Shown piece after piece: positions 23,169-38,100 of a stretch of DNA of 64,000 nucleotides. A model generated the notes under the pieces. That model worked only from the letters and a program-made list of their open reading frames with translations. It did no database searches and was not told where the DNA came from. Source of the stretch: Gavia stellata (Eukaryota; Chordata; Aves; Gaviiformes; Gaviidae); the NCBI RefSeq assembly GCF_030936135.1, contig NC_082597.1, positions 73,390,495 to 73,454,494 on the forward strand, read 5' to 3'. How positions within the stretch are numbered: the first letter of the stretch is position 1; the number at the start of each line of letters is the position of its first letter. The translations under genes and the position numbers were made by a program.

Positions 23169-26100
23169 CTAGGAAAAAAGGTGACAAAATATGTTTATAT
23201 TAATAAAGCTTCTGAGCAAAACCAAGTAAAATATCAAACACACTTTGGCAAAACCATCTATTCTCAGCCAGGTATGGCTCCACGTTTTGAGGAATAACAA
23301 ACAGAAAGCAAACAAACAATCTCATGGCTTTTAGCCCCAGGCAGGTTCTAATCAGGTCCTATACTTCTAGCAGAAATGCCTCCTGTCTGAAGAGTGCTCC
23401 CATTCAGCAGACAATATTTTAGGGCTGGACCAGGAGGAGCCGCACCAGCTGGCGCTTTGCCTGTTCCAGCCTGCCCCCAGCCCCTCACTGGCAGCACTCA
23501 GTGCTGCTGACCACAGCTCTCCATGCTCCAGCAGTCATTTGGGTCCCCTCTCCAAGTCGATTTTGTGAGCTGTCTTATACATTAGGAAGCAGAGAAATGA
23601 GGGATGAGGAAGAGTGTCTTCAGTGCTACACTTACTCCACAGTTGTTCAGTCTCCCACAAAGCCAAAGCGTCGCAGAGTTATTCAGTGCACTAAGGCTTC
23701 AATAAAGGAACTAATTCTGGCGATGTAAGACAGTGTACTGGAATATTACATATCAGATTGAATCAAAATTATTTGTCTCATTTGATCTGTTAAGGCCTAG
23801 TCAAAAGAAGGAGTTTTGGTGCTTTTAGTATCCTTGTCAGTCTATTGACAATTGTCGTGGGCAAAGTATATACCTTGGTCCTTGGTGCCCAAAGCTGGTT
23901 CAGAAGTCAAATTCCCAACCTTTTACCAAAAATTTCAGCTTACCTGAATGCTTTTGTATCATATACCCGGCAAGATCCAGATCCCCCACAGTTTTTTGTC
24001 CCCCATTTCAAGCAGGTCTCATCTATCAAGGCACCAAAATAAATAGGGGCAGGGAGTCCTCCTGCAAAGAAAATTCTTGTTACATGATCTCAGACATGAA
24101 AATCTCAGCATTTAATGTCATGATAAAGAAATGAGGAAATTAATCTCAGGGTTTCTGAATTATGGCTGCATAAAATGGGAGTAAACATCCAGCTCCAGCT
24201 TTGAGATTCCAAGATTTGTGAAAATATTTAAGCAAGTACCTAAAGGGAGTTGAAAGGATGGAAGATTATAGCATTATTATATTCAGCAAGGGAAATGTTA
24301 GTAATTCTACTTTAATGGCATTTTTATTAGAATTATAACTTCTGTTGTTTAAAGAAATAATATAACCAATATTCCTTTTTCAGTCCCCAGAGCGGAATTA
24401 AATCCATGACATATTAATATTTATGTATACTAATGTACCTATTCAGGTATTACATAGCAGTTTGCCATTAAAAATAGTTAGCTGAGTGCAAAGAGCTGAA
24501 ATCAAGCACTTGCTCAAAACCAACCAGGTTAAAAGTGTATTACTTATGTAGTACTGAAAGAATTCCTTCTAGGCAGTCATAATGCTTTAATATAATCAGT
24601 AAGATGTTTCAGGGATAATGTGCAGTTTTGTGAAGAAAACTATTTCATAGAAGCACAAGATTGATTCAAAAATCAGCAAGAAAGTGAACATAAGCAAGGT
24701 TTGTTAGAGGCAGGCCAGACTATACGTCTGAAGACTGGAACGATTATTTATTGCAGATGAAGACAAGAAAGAAAATAATAGGCAGAGTACATGGTAGCTC
24801 TAAGTGAAAAATGGTCAGCAAAAGGGAGCATAGGTGTTAAGGATATCCAGAAGGATCAAGCTCAGGTAGTTGTGTCCACAACTTAAAAAAAAAAAAAAAA
24901 GTACAATGCAGTTTCCTTCCTTTGCCTGATTATTTGCTGCATAGAAAAAATTCTGAAGAGATAATCATAATACGTAATTACATACCAGGAAACATGTAGC
25001 AAGTTCCTCCAAAAATTTTTAAATGCATAGTCTGCTTACAAAGAAAAATTTTGGAATATTTCTTCTGTTCTGATCTGGAGCAAGGACATTGCACTGGGTA
25101 GCTTTGGTCTGGCTCTTTGACTACCTACTTGAATCCCACAAAGAAATTAAGTTTTACCTAGTACTCTACCACCTAAAGTTTCAATCCCAACAGCAAAGGA
25201 TTTCAGGTCTGGTGAAACAGATCTAAAAAGGAAACAAAAATAGTACATTGTTTTGGGGAACAATAGAATAATGTAGCTATAGCCATCCTGTGAACATCTG
25301 TGTGTGCCCCACTGCAAGAGTGTTGTGGCTTACCTAGCATAGCTCACTCAAACCCTAATTGAAAACATTCACCAAAGTTAAAGTTCAGATACAGAGCCTC
25401 CTTCCATTGACTTCAGTGGATGAACTTGCATTGAAATAAATGGGAGAATCTACAAAAACTGATCTTGAACCCAAGGAGAACAGATTGTAAAGGCTTTTGG
25501 GAGAGGATGCATGGGAAAATTAAAGTGAACCAACTAAAAGTAGGCTCTTCATGTCCATAAGTTAAGCTCCAAGAAGCTGCCTTGCTTTAGAAGGGGCTGT
25601 ACTTGTGCAGTGGGGAACAAGGGTGTGCAGTCCTTGCTAGCTACAGCCAGGTAAAACCCACCTCTGCCTCTAGCATTTTAGAGAGAGACAGCAAACGTGA
25701 GTTACCCGGCTACAAAAGTACCTCATTCCCACCAGTGGAGAAACAGCCTGTGTCCATCAGATGAACTGGAAGAATTCACAAAAAGCAGAGGGGAGTACTG
25801 AGCTGGCACAGGGGCAGGGGGGAGATTTGCTATGGCCAGCCTGTTTCTTGAACTGGAGTTTATACATCAGTATATCATCTTTTCAGCATTAACATGAAAG
25901 GCTTCTCATTATATACCTTAGTATTCTGAAAACTTTGCCCAGCAAAGTTAGCCTTGTCCATAATCCAGGCATGTGGTAGGAATGGCTGCACTTAGAAATA
26001 TCACAGAAGGATCAGCAGCTTAGCAAAGTCATGCACACTAACTACAGAGGATTGCAATTCACCCGTGAGCATGAGTGGAAAGAAACTTCCATGCGAAAGG

Positions 26101-29100
26101 CACAGAACATTGTCTTTTCTTCCGAGTATAAAACAGCAGTGCTGTTTTACAACTGGAGGAATAAAAATAAAAAAAATTACTCCTGCTGACATAGTTCCGT
26201 TTATACCAGCTTGACGAAAAGTGGGAGTATCAGACTTCTCACAACACAGAAAATGTTCTGAGGCAACAAGGCTTAACAAAGGTGAATGTTTTTCTCCTCA
26301 GTAATGTGAACAGCACAGTCACCTTGGATATGGCGTAGCACCACATCTTACTTCAAGTTCATTGCTCTGTTAAAAACATCCCTGTCATTGGAAGTGAAAA
26401 CTAATGTTCAGGATCAGCATAAGGGCCACCCATTTCATTACCGAAGTATCTACTCAGCCTTAAATTGGAATTAAATTGGTGGACAGGCATTTTGCTATGC
26501 CTCTGAACAAAGCTGGATTTCAGACTACAGGCAAAGACTCAGGTCCCCAATTTCATCAGCATGCCATCCCTCACAATAGGAATGAGATAGTAGATACCAT
26601 ATTCTGTTTCTCTTTCCCCAAGTTTTATGGCCAAGGTAAGGTAAAGTATTTCACCTAAACATAATCATGTATGTAGGAGTGCCTCCTAAGGCTAAAATAA
26701 ATGCACATGCAGTCTGTAATGCTAAAAAATAGGGAAATGCTTTGGTACAGCTTTCTCTTTGGCATTGTCCCAGAACTGCAGAGGAATTGCCAAGTCCATG
26801 CACTTGTCCTTCCACACAGCTGCAATTGTGAAACACCTGAAAGGAGAAAATGAGAAGAAGAATTTATTTAATCAGAATTCAGTGGCACAGAACTATTTGA
26901 GTAGCTAGATTTTTCACTCCCTGTTAACATGCAGGCTGTTTTTTACACTGAAAGAACCTCCCTAATAATCTTTGCAGACTGATGGCCGAGTTCATTGGTA
27001 TGCTCTAGCCACTCTGAGCTGCTCCAGACACACAAAGCAACTGTGACCCTAGTTTCAGCCATGCCATTGCTGGGACAGAAAGTGCTCTGCGTGTGCTTAA
27101 AATGGGTCACAGCCATAAAATTCAGACATGAACTGTTATCCAGCCATTCTGCTCAGGAATCCTATGAAGTAGATGAGTAACAATAAAAATATAGATGTGG
27201 ACCCAACAATGCAATCATGCATATCTATCATTATGTATCTAAAACAGCATTTGGTGCTGGATTGAGAGAGGGCTGTTTCATAGCTTTTGAAGTTAGCAGG
27301 AAACATGGGTTTGAAAGCCAATTCCCCTGAAGTGAAGCAAGAGAATATTACTGGGATATATGGATATAAGCCTGAAAATGTTGCCTGTCTCTTTCAGTAT
27401 TGTTACATGAAAGCAATTCTGCTTCTGCCAGAAGACATGACCATTTGCACACACTTCTGCAAACCTACTGTGTTTAGTGGTCTTGTCCAGGTAGGATTGG
27501 CTGGAGTCCTGGAAATGGCTTTGCTGCTAATACACTGAACAAAATGGCCAGATGTATATTTACGGGACCTCTTGACTGTACAATTTAGTGTTATGACTTG
27601 TTTTCCTGAGCTATGGCAGCTCAGGAAAGCAGGCAATTCCAGCATGATCTGTAACAGTTTGTGAAAACAGCACTCACAATTTTATACAGGTCTGCTGCAC
27701 ATGAGTTGACACCATGGAATTTTGCTAATATAACAACCAGACTAGTAAAGGTCTTCTAAAGCAAACCCCTCTTAGCTGTGTTGTATGTACACAGTAAGAG
27801 ATTTACTGAGAAACTTAAAGCCAAATTCATGGTCATCTTGCTGAGAAGAAAAAAATACTTCTTAAAAAAATCGAAATAAATCATTCAAGAAATGTTAAGA
27901 GTCTGAGGTTTTTGTGTCTTTCCTGAGTAGCTCACTTACCTCACCCCAACTCTTTTAAAAACCCGCCCTGCAACCTTGCACTCAGTTTCTACAAGGTTAA
28001 GCTGTACAGAATGGACATTTGTGTCTACAGGAGTTCTTAATCACAAAGCCAAAAAATTAATAGATGGAGAAATCTAGCTGTATCTATAATCATAGAATCA
28101 TAGAATAGTTTGGGTTGGAAGGGACTTTTAAAGGTCATCTAGTCCAACCACCCCTGCAATGAGCAGGGACACCTTCAACCAGACCAGGTTGCTCGGAGCC
28201 CCATCCAACTTGACCTTGAGTGTTTCCAGGGATGGGGCAGCTACCACCTCTCAGGGCAACCTGTTCCTGTGTTTCATCACCCTCATTGTAAAAAATATCT
28301 TCCTTATATCTAGTCTAAATCTACCCTCTTTTCATTTTAAACCATTACCCCTTGTCCTATCACTACAGGCCTTACTAAATAATCATCTATCCACCTATAT
28401 ACTTACCATATTCTTTCCTGTCCCAGTTGATGATTTACATCCCGCAAAGCAGGCTGTCATGTAAGTGATCCCATTATCCCCACATACAGGGTCCCACTGA
28501 TCCAGCTTGCAGCCACAGTCACCATTGCAACTGGCCACGAAGCTGTTTTTGGGGGAGGAAAGATGCTTTAATCTGGAGGAAAACAGAAAGAAATAAAATA
28601 ATTATTTAGTCAAATTATATAGTCAAACAAAATATCAGGGAGTAGGCAGGAAAAACGTTGAGAAAGTAAGACAGTCAACATGGACAGCTATCTGCTACCA
28701 TCCAACGGACTGTGAAGTTTTCATATGGAGATTAAGCTAATTTCAGCTAAACCAAAGCTCTCTTGAGATTTTTTCACCAAGTGTTAACATATTTATGGAT
28801 TGTTGCTGAAAAGGCATGGAACTCGCAAACTAGGTATTCTTGGCTGGGAGGGAATATTTGGTATTACTTTTTCATTTAAAAGCTCAACCCAAGAAAAAGA
28901 AAATCATACCTAGAATCTCTTATCACCTGTAGACTGGCCATGCTTTTCTTAGCAGTAGATATGACACCATGTCTGGGTGCTAGAAGTGGTGATATAAAAC
29001 TACAGCAGCAAGATGTCCTTGACATTTTTTTTCACTAGATCAGAGCCAGTTAGTGGCAATGAAACTTGCCTGAGCCTGTGTGAGAAGTGCTGCTTCTCTC

Positions 29101-32100
29101 AGCTCTGACCATATTCAGCAGCAGCACCCCTGCACCTGGGACAGGCTTGAGCCCCATTTCTTATCAGATCTCATTTCTTGTTCTCTATTATCATGGACTT
29201 TCACAGCTTCCACTTTTACCAACATTTCTGTAAGAAACATCAAAATCAGGCCCCAAGGAGTTAAACTAAGCAAATGACAACTTGAATTGAGAATTTAAAA
29301 AGTGTCCAGTGACTCTGAGGGCTTGGTAGCAGGGCTCAATTTTCAGAAAGTGTTAGGAGTCCACCATCTCCCCTCCTTTGAAGTCACTCACAATATAAAG
29401 GAAAAAGTGTTCAAATTTCCCTTTTCTTCCTCCTTACCCTTCAAATCCAAAACACACCTCAAGGGGGCTTCATTTCTGCTAAGTCTTTTAGAAAGGAAAA
29501 TAACTGGGGAGGTTAACCCTCATTAGGCTGCTGCTCATTTTCAAACTACAAATTGTTAAACGTCTAAAACAGTATGTGAGTCGCTTAAACAGAACAATCC
29601 TAGCACATGCTAAATTCTCCAGTCTCAGTTCTCCTGGAGAAACTATAATTGCTCTTTCAGTATTTGCTGTCTTGATGTTTCTGCTTATTTTTAATTCACT
29701 CTACAGTATCAGATGTTGCACTCAACCAGCGTTAGCTCCACTGCACAAACCCCTGACATCTTTTATGTAACTAACCTCAAAGTTGAACTGGGTCTCAGGT
29801 TTGCCAAGACAACTTAGATATTTCCATGAACGTAGGCTCAGTTTCAAGAAACACAGGACTGAGTTTCTGTCTGAATTGAAAATCTAGCAAGCCCTACTGG
29901 ATTCAGTTTAATCCTTTAAAATCCCTTGAAATTTGTTGGACCAGACTGAGCTCAATTTAAACAGTAGGCAATTGTGGCAGGCTGCTAGAGTCAGCAAATT
30001 GTTCTCAAGAAAGCATGACCATGGTCCTAGTAAGGGAGGGGGGACGTCTGTTTGGGCAGCACACACTCCTGACATGACCACTTTCTACCTTGCAGCCGAG
30101 AAAATGGACCAGACAGGTCAGCAGCTCCAGATACCAAGGGAGGCTGGTAACTTCCCATGCAGATTGATAACGGCTGATCTAGAGGATGGTCCCTTCTAGA
30201 GGCAAAGTCATAAAGGGAGTACGGTGAAGCCACTTTCAACACTTTTTTTACATGCCACTCCCTACATGATAGGAGGAGACCGGCTTTAAATTAAAGCTTT
30301 GAAATATAATATAAAAATGTAATTTGCGTATGATAAATTTCATCTTAATTAGCAATTTGCCGGAATATAGAGGTATATTGTCAACATCCAGCAATAAACA
30401 GTTTAGAAAAAGAAATGTCAGGTTTAAACAAAATTTGAAAAACAAAATCGGGATATTCTGCCCATCCCCAGCACTAGGTATCATTTCAGCCTGACAAGTC
30501 TATCTCAAAACCTAGAATTTTCTTGTGTGGATCACCACCAAGGGAGCAATAAAATGATATAATCACAGTAACTCCACTCTAGCTGAAACCACACCGATTG
30601 ACACTAGCAGATGACCTAATACAGGTCAATTTCAACAAACATTTTTTGTCTTTAAACAGCCACATATATTAATTTTTTTATGCAAAAGGATATAGCAATA
30701 TGTTACAGTAAATCAACAGAGAAGACACATTTCAGAACTCATCCAAATTCGAATCAAAATGTTCTCTAGAGTAGAAGGTTTGTAGCCCAGATGAGATTAC
30801 AAACCCAGATTAGTTTGTGAGAGTAGAAAAATAGAGGTGCATGCACCACGTTCTGCACAGCGCAGGAAGCAACTATGACAAATGACACAACCAACACAAA
30901 CCCAAGGGGATACAAACCCAGAGTAGGGCGCTGTCAAACCGGCCACCTGGAGCACCTCACAACTGCACGTAAAGTACAAGAGGTTTAACAAATATGCTAC
31001 TATAAAGGTGATGCATGCGAACTTTGCCATTTCAGTTATGTGAAGTTTGAATTTCTTGATCAGAAAGCCTCCTAGAAACATCCCCAGGATTGTGATGGGT
31101 AGAAGTATCACACCTGCAAATAGAAGGTAATAAAAATGTTAACTGCTGTCACTTGCATTGACCCTTTATAAAATAAATGTCTGGTCCTAGTAGTCTGCAA
31201 AATATCAGATACTGACCTATTTTCAGACTGATCCTTTGAGGTTCTAAGACTTTTTATTACCTTTAAATAATTTTGCTTACTTCCTCATATTCTTTCAAGT
31301 CATGTTATGACTTTAAAAAGCTTAGTTCCTCAATATTCCCTACCTTTTTACTATACTCTTGTTTGTGTGTATACTGATATAATAAAACCTATACAGGTGC
31401 CTGTTAGAAACTGGAGTAAATGAGATAAATGTCTTAGCTCATGGGCACTTCTTCATCTAAAATAAAACATTAAACTTTCTGAAAGTTACCAAAAAAAAAA
31501 AAATCTCCAAAACTGAACATGAAAGGAAGCAGTGTCTGGATTTGCATTGGATTCCATTTTGCTCTGAGAGTGAATCAAGGAAAGATTTGCATTTAGATTT
31601 AATCCGTTCAGCATTTCAGAAACCCCAGCCCTAGCATTTACATGCTAAATAGAGAGCTTTTACAAAGTTTTATTGTGAGGGGTTTGCCTTTCTCTGTGTA
31701 TTTTTTTTTGTTTGGTTGGATTTTTAGGTCATGTTGTTTTTGTAAAACTTTCCCTGGAACCAAAAAAAGATAGGAAAAAGAAAGTTCTTCCCACATTTGT
31801 ACCTGACCTGCAGAAAAGCAGGGTGCCTTCAGATTAAAGTAATGGAATATCAATCCTGCAATGACCTCAGATATCCTGGTTTTCTTGCCAGGTTATGAGA
31901 CCATATTAATCATTGTAAGATTAATATAATTTCAGCATCCTTTTTTTTGTAGAACACTACAAAGAGCTTATTTTTGACGGAACTGGCAAATAGAAAAAGA
32001 GCTTTGAGCTGAATGAAATTACTCAAAATTTTACATTTTGGTTTCTTATTGCTTATAAAATTTGTATTTGTAATCAAAACAGAAGATTTATATTGAGATG

Positions 32101-35100
32101 TTATTCTATACATTTTTTAAATTAATGGTTTTTTCTTTTACTTGTTACTTAGTTGCAGTTTATGTGTGTTTTTTGTTCATGAAAACAGGCACATTCATAA
32201 CCCAAATCTCACTCTGAAAAAAACTTCAGCCATAAAAAACAACACCCAGTTCTAATAATCCTCTACTTCACTAAATTAGGAACACCAGGAAAATTAACAC
32301 TAAAATTAACATCCATTTTCAAAACACGGTAGGAAAATTAATAAAACACTACATACTTTTTTTTAACCAAAGACGTTCACAGGAGCTCCTCCTAGAAAGG
32401 AAAGCAAAATAACAAAGAAAAGCTTCCTTTTTGACACTGAAATTTAAAAGAAGGGCAGCTACCTACCAATTAAAAATATGGCTCTTGCCACTGATACATT
32501 AAATTGCTGCTCCATAAACTTCGTCTCATAGGTTATCAACCCAACAAGAGAGTTGTACTGCAGAATAGTGAGGAAGATGTACACCAGGAAAATGGGATTT
32601 CCAAACAGCTTCTTCAGAGCTGGGAGGAAATCTGCAAGGGAGAAGTATATGCTGTACACCCTGCTAAACACAGAGGAGAGTTGTTTTGACATCCTTTAGA
32701 TAATAAAACTAACTTTGCTTTAATTACTGGCTGTATTGCAGGTTAAAATTCTTTGCCTATCAGAACCTATGCTTGCTCAAGTGAGAGTTTTCCTCATTGC
32801 TAACACATGACTCACAGGAGCAGCAAGGCTGAATGGCACAGTGGATGCTGGGAATCAGAAATCCTAGATTATCTTGTGTGTGACACAGGACTATTATTCA
32901 AAGGCACTAAGGCTTGCAACACTGATTCCCAATGCCTGTACAAGAGAGTGTCCCTAGAGGAGCTTTAAGACTCCCTATAATGCACCAAGTGAAAAGTTTG
33001 GTGCCTAAAGCAGGAGCATTCACAAACCACATGAGAGCCCCACATGAGGCTGATATTCAGAGAAAGGGAGCATCTGAGCCAGCAAAAGGCTGGAACCTTT
33101 CCTGAGGCCCTTGATTAGAGTATCTAAGTCCATGACATTAGAGTGAAGACAAAAGCCTGCATTTAGCCTATAGCCTGGCGTTGGTGGGCTTGCCTAAAAG
33201 ATGAGAGTTCAAACCACATCTGCCGTAGCCACTAAGGGGTGCACATGCATACATACATACGAATAAAACACTTGGGGGAGTCCAGCAATGGGTAATTGGA
33301 TCTGATATTGCCTATATGAGGTTAATTTAGCATCACTGAGTTCATGCACAGGACCCATGAATCCAGTGAAATCCCTCCAACAGCTAACGTAGTACTTAGC
33401 CCCATGTTTCCCTCCTACATGTTGGCCTCAGTGAAACAGTAACCTGCCAGCTGTGGATTGGTCATTAATGAGGGATGGGATGTTTTCCCCCCTCTTCATT
33501 CATAATCATAGGATTGTAGCTGTAATACATTATATGACAACTACCATGTTGGACTGAGAATCTCTGGTGCTCAAAGCAACAGCATGAGCTTCTTCCAGGT
33601 GTCTGACATAAGGAGAGGACTGAAACACACCCTTAGCATGTCATTATAATGCTACAAAGTAAAGACAGCATTTTTGTCCATCATTTGCAGTGCAGAAACG
33701 TGCATTTTGCTGAGGGTTGTGCAAATCCACGCTCAGCTCAGGCTGAACCCATGAGAGAGAATTCACATGTAAATGTTTGGGCAATAATCTTTCACCTTTT
33801 ACTGCCTCTGAGAACTTTAACTGCGGTTGAACCGGGGGGTCTATTTTACAGTGATCTCCTTGAACAGGCAAATGACTAATCTTCAGGTTTTCATTCTCTC
33901 CTTGTTTTGGCAAGGAGTAAGGCAAAAACCAGAAAGGCAATGACGCAATGAAGTTGACTGCTCCACAGATAAGCAATCCAAGCCACCAGGCACCAACCCA
34001 GCGGGTATCCTTAGGATTTATGCTGATGGCATCTATAAAATACAGAAAGAGAGAAAAATGGATTAAATATCATGCAGAGCAATTAAACTTACTATAGGTA
34101 TCCTTATATATATATTTAAAGACCAGAACAGAGGTGATGTATGTCTCATATGAAGAATTGAAATGCAGCTTGCATCAAATCAGTCCCATGCAGGCAAAAA
34201 TAGATGTCTCCATTTAGACCCATGGTGGCATTTGCTTGCCACAATCGTCCAACACTTTCTCTAAGAATAAGTGACAGCAAGAGGGCCTGTCACCACCCAA
34301 AAAGAACTTCCCTTTCTCAATTTCTCACTGTCCCCTCCTTCTTCCATCCCCAAATTCAACAGTTTTTCCTTGAAGTTCTTCAAATTTTCCCTGGGATTAG
34401 AGAATTGAAAGTGATTTGAACAATGAAATGAGTTTTCATATGAATCTTTGCTGCATGCTTTTTAAGAGAACATAATTTTTGACAAGTGTTGAAAGCGTCC
34501 ATGCGCAAAGGTCTTTCACTGTTCCCTCATCATGGGGGTGGCCTTTCATTTGCACATTTGTTCTCAGCTGCGCAGCAAGGGTGTAACAAGTGCATGTGCA
34601 AGCATAAAAATAGGTGCAAAATTTTTCTGCAGTGGGGATCTTGCATCAAGGGCTATTCCAGTCACACTACAACAATGCAGATATTAAAATGTAAATAACA
34701 CCAGCTTTGGAGCAGGAAAAACTCTCTAAAGAGCCCCCCTTTTTGGAGCAGTAAGCTGGGAAGGTGCTTCTCATCATGCAGATTCCTATATACATCCGTC
34801 TTCCCAGTTAATGCACCACCCCATGGTCTCTTACCGATATCCACAACGCCAATGTCAACCCAGAGGCTGGCACAGAAAGATCCAAGCAGGAAGCCCAGGG
34901 TCGGCCCAAACATGCCCGAGGATCTCACCAGGCCTGTAAGAGAAGGGAAGCAGCAGGGGAGAGCGAGCAAAACGCTGCGCGGACAAGCACGCCTTCTTCT
35001 CTGAGGGCAAGGAAAGGAGGGAGGAAGGAGGAGACAGAAGAAGGGCACAGGCTGTCAGGGGATGTCTAATGAGAAGCTCCTGAGCAGCAAGAAAATAAGC

Positions 35101-38100
35101 CGTAAGCTGCCAACATGCTAGCTGCGATGTAGAAGCAGGCTCCTTCACCTGCACAGGGCTTTGCCAAAGCAAGCACGGTCTCACGTGGACCCCCGCATGC
35201 ATTTTATTGGCAAGATTGGTGTCTTGGAAGGAATAGGAAGAAAGAGAATAACATTGATTTTTATCCCTCCTCCTCCCTACTTCTCTCCTCAGATTTTTGT
35301 ACTTGCATTGTTCAGCTTGTGGCGGTTAACTAATGAACGTACAACTCCAGACCCGTTGGAGGTATCGTAAGTCTACCTGCAATTCCATTTACAGCTTGCA
35401 TAATGTTCTGTGACTGTAGAAGTCAGGACTTTTCCCTGTACTATGTGTTCAGGACCCTAGTTTAATCTTAAGTAGCAGTAGCTGATCTGATGTGCATATA
35501 TGAAGGCACACCTTTGCAGTCTGGAGTCACATTAGGATGACAGCGACAATAAAAGTGTGTGGACATGGAATTAGGTACAGGACCCTGAGAATATTTTCAG
35601 TAGGCGACGAGGAGATATAAGTGCCAGTGTGTGTGATCAAAGTTCATTAGACAGAGTCTTTGTTGATTCATTCAGCACAAGAATAAGGAAATCGGCTAAC
35701 TATTGTGTTAATACATACTTATACAGCTGTATAAAAAAATCAAGAAATTTAGTGATCAAGTAACATGCTCTTTAAAAGCAGCTTTCAGTTTTGCTACTGG
35801 CCTCACTGGGGCTTCCATTTCCTGCTCTGTCTCTGCTTACAAAGGAGACAACATGGGATCAGAAGAAGGTGGGTTGCCCCTAGGAGCAAATGAATAAACT
35901 GTGAAGGCTAGCAGAAACCTAGGAAGCTAGGACTGCATTTTGCTGACTGGGTATGTAAATACAGCGCAATTTGATTTTGGTGACCACTGCTGGAAAGCAA
36001 CATAAAATAAAAATATCCTCAAAATAATTCAAGTGTAAGTCCTCACATCGCCTTTTCACTTGTGTTGATCTGTTGAAGTTTAGTTGTGAGGGGGTAACAG
36101 TCTCAAAAAAAGTTCAGTGATTCAGATTTCTGAATTCTAGCATAGAACTGCCACCTGGGAGCTGTCTGAAGTTGCAGAAGGCTTAATTCTGTTAGGAAAA
36201 ATGGAAGTCTTGACCAAGTGCCTGTCAGTTCTTGCACACATTCGGCACTATGCTCTGTAAATCTTACTGTGGTGTTCTACTGCAGAGATTTTTCTCCTGC
36301 TGGTTTTGCAAACTCTCTTCTGAATATAGTAATTGTTCAGCTTATGATCAAGGACTTCTGTAATAAATTCTTACAGCATAATTCAACCACATGATTTTTC
36401 ATCTTTACTTCATTGCTCCAATTACATATTGCTTTCATTTAGTTCTCTCATTTTACTTCATTGGAAGATCTGGCCTTTTAGACTAAATTCTGATGCTTCC
36501 AAAATGACTGACTTCTGCAGAGTCAGGATTTTGACAGTAGAAGCCAGGAATTAGCTCTTTATGTTTATTTACCAGTGAGGCTAAAGCAGAACTACGCAAG
36601 CTCACCTCCACAGTTCAAATACTCAGCGGCAAATTTCTAAAATAAACAGATAAAAAACAGCACACCCATACCAATGGCCTTGTATATTGTATGCAGTGTA
36701 TTTCTTTAAGCTACCATAAGCTATCAGATAAGAAGCATATGTGCAATAATTTTGCATAAGTTGTAGTTTTTAAATTAAATTTCACACTTGCATACCCTTT
36801 AAATTCAAGGATAACTTCACTAAGATAATATGCTTGTATTGTGATAAACCAAAATCAAGTAAGTTCACTGCGATATTTTCTCAGCATATTTTTCCTTTGT
36901 AATATTTATTTTTTCTAATTAATAAACAGACTAAACCACAAACAGTAAATCATGCAGACTTACCAGTTAATCAGCTGCTGCATATTGACATAGCTTAGCC
37001 AAGCCCTTGTATTGTTAAGTAATTTAGCATGTAACAGGTATTAAAATTTACAACATACATTGGCCACAGATATGTTTCTGTTGAAGCCATGCGTTCAATA
37101 GTTACAAGATTATATGCTAGTGCTCAACTCAGTGATGAAATTTCATTCATTCAAAGCCTCTGCTTTGTTGAGAAATCCATGGAAGTGAAGTACTCCTCAT
37201 TAAATATCTTTAATTGTCTATTATTCCTTTTACATGGTAAGTCCAATGGTTACTGCCATTAATTAACCATGCCAGCATTCAGTTTCAAATAAAATCAGAA
37301 ATTCATTTTAAAAATTGGCTACTGAAAGCTTATTAGTATTGGTGAAATCCTCATATGTGTATTGGCAACTCTTCTATAGGCACCTAAACAGAAGAGAAGC
37401 ATCTGAAGACCATAAAATACCTAAATAAATTAGGCATTTAGCATGGGGGAGTATTTATGAAATAACCTCTCAGTCAGAGCAGTTGGCCTCAAAGGTCACG
37501 CCACCAAAGGCCCCTCTCAAAACAAAGCAAACCACCGAGATCCTGATATTCCAGTGTCTTGACAAATGCCAATTGCATGCAGACACAGAAGGTCAGATCA
37601 TTATACCTTATAGTTATACTGAGTAGTGACCCTAAACAGAAGATCTTTTCAGGACTGTATATGATGTACCGTGCATTGTACTGTCTCAGGACCACGTTGA
37701 TGGCCTGGTAGAGCTAACTAAATTAAAAAGGTTCTGTAAAACTCAGTCTGAAAACTGAAAGAAAAAAATTTCCTGAAAGAAAAAAATAATTTCCTGTCTC
37801 ACAGAGTTCTACAGAAAAACTACCATCCTCTACCAAATTCTGTAAGACAGCTTAACAAAAATACACATTTTTCCTTTTCTGTTCCATCCTATGGCAACTC
37901 CGGGTTTATTGCTGTCAATTATCATTTGCACTACAACTCTGCCAAAAAGATTTTAATGCATTCTATTGACACTTAAAAATGTATTCTATTGACACTTAAT
38001 AAAAAGCTGTCTCTGCCTCAAAATAACTTAATGTTCTTACTCAACAAAACATCTAAGGGCAGGAAAAAAAGGAGAGATAGGAAGGTGAAACTTCTTGCTC

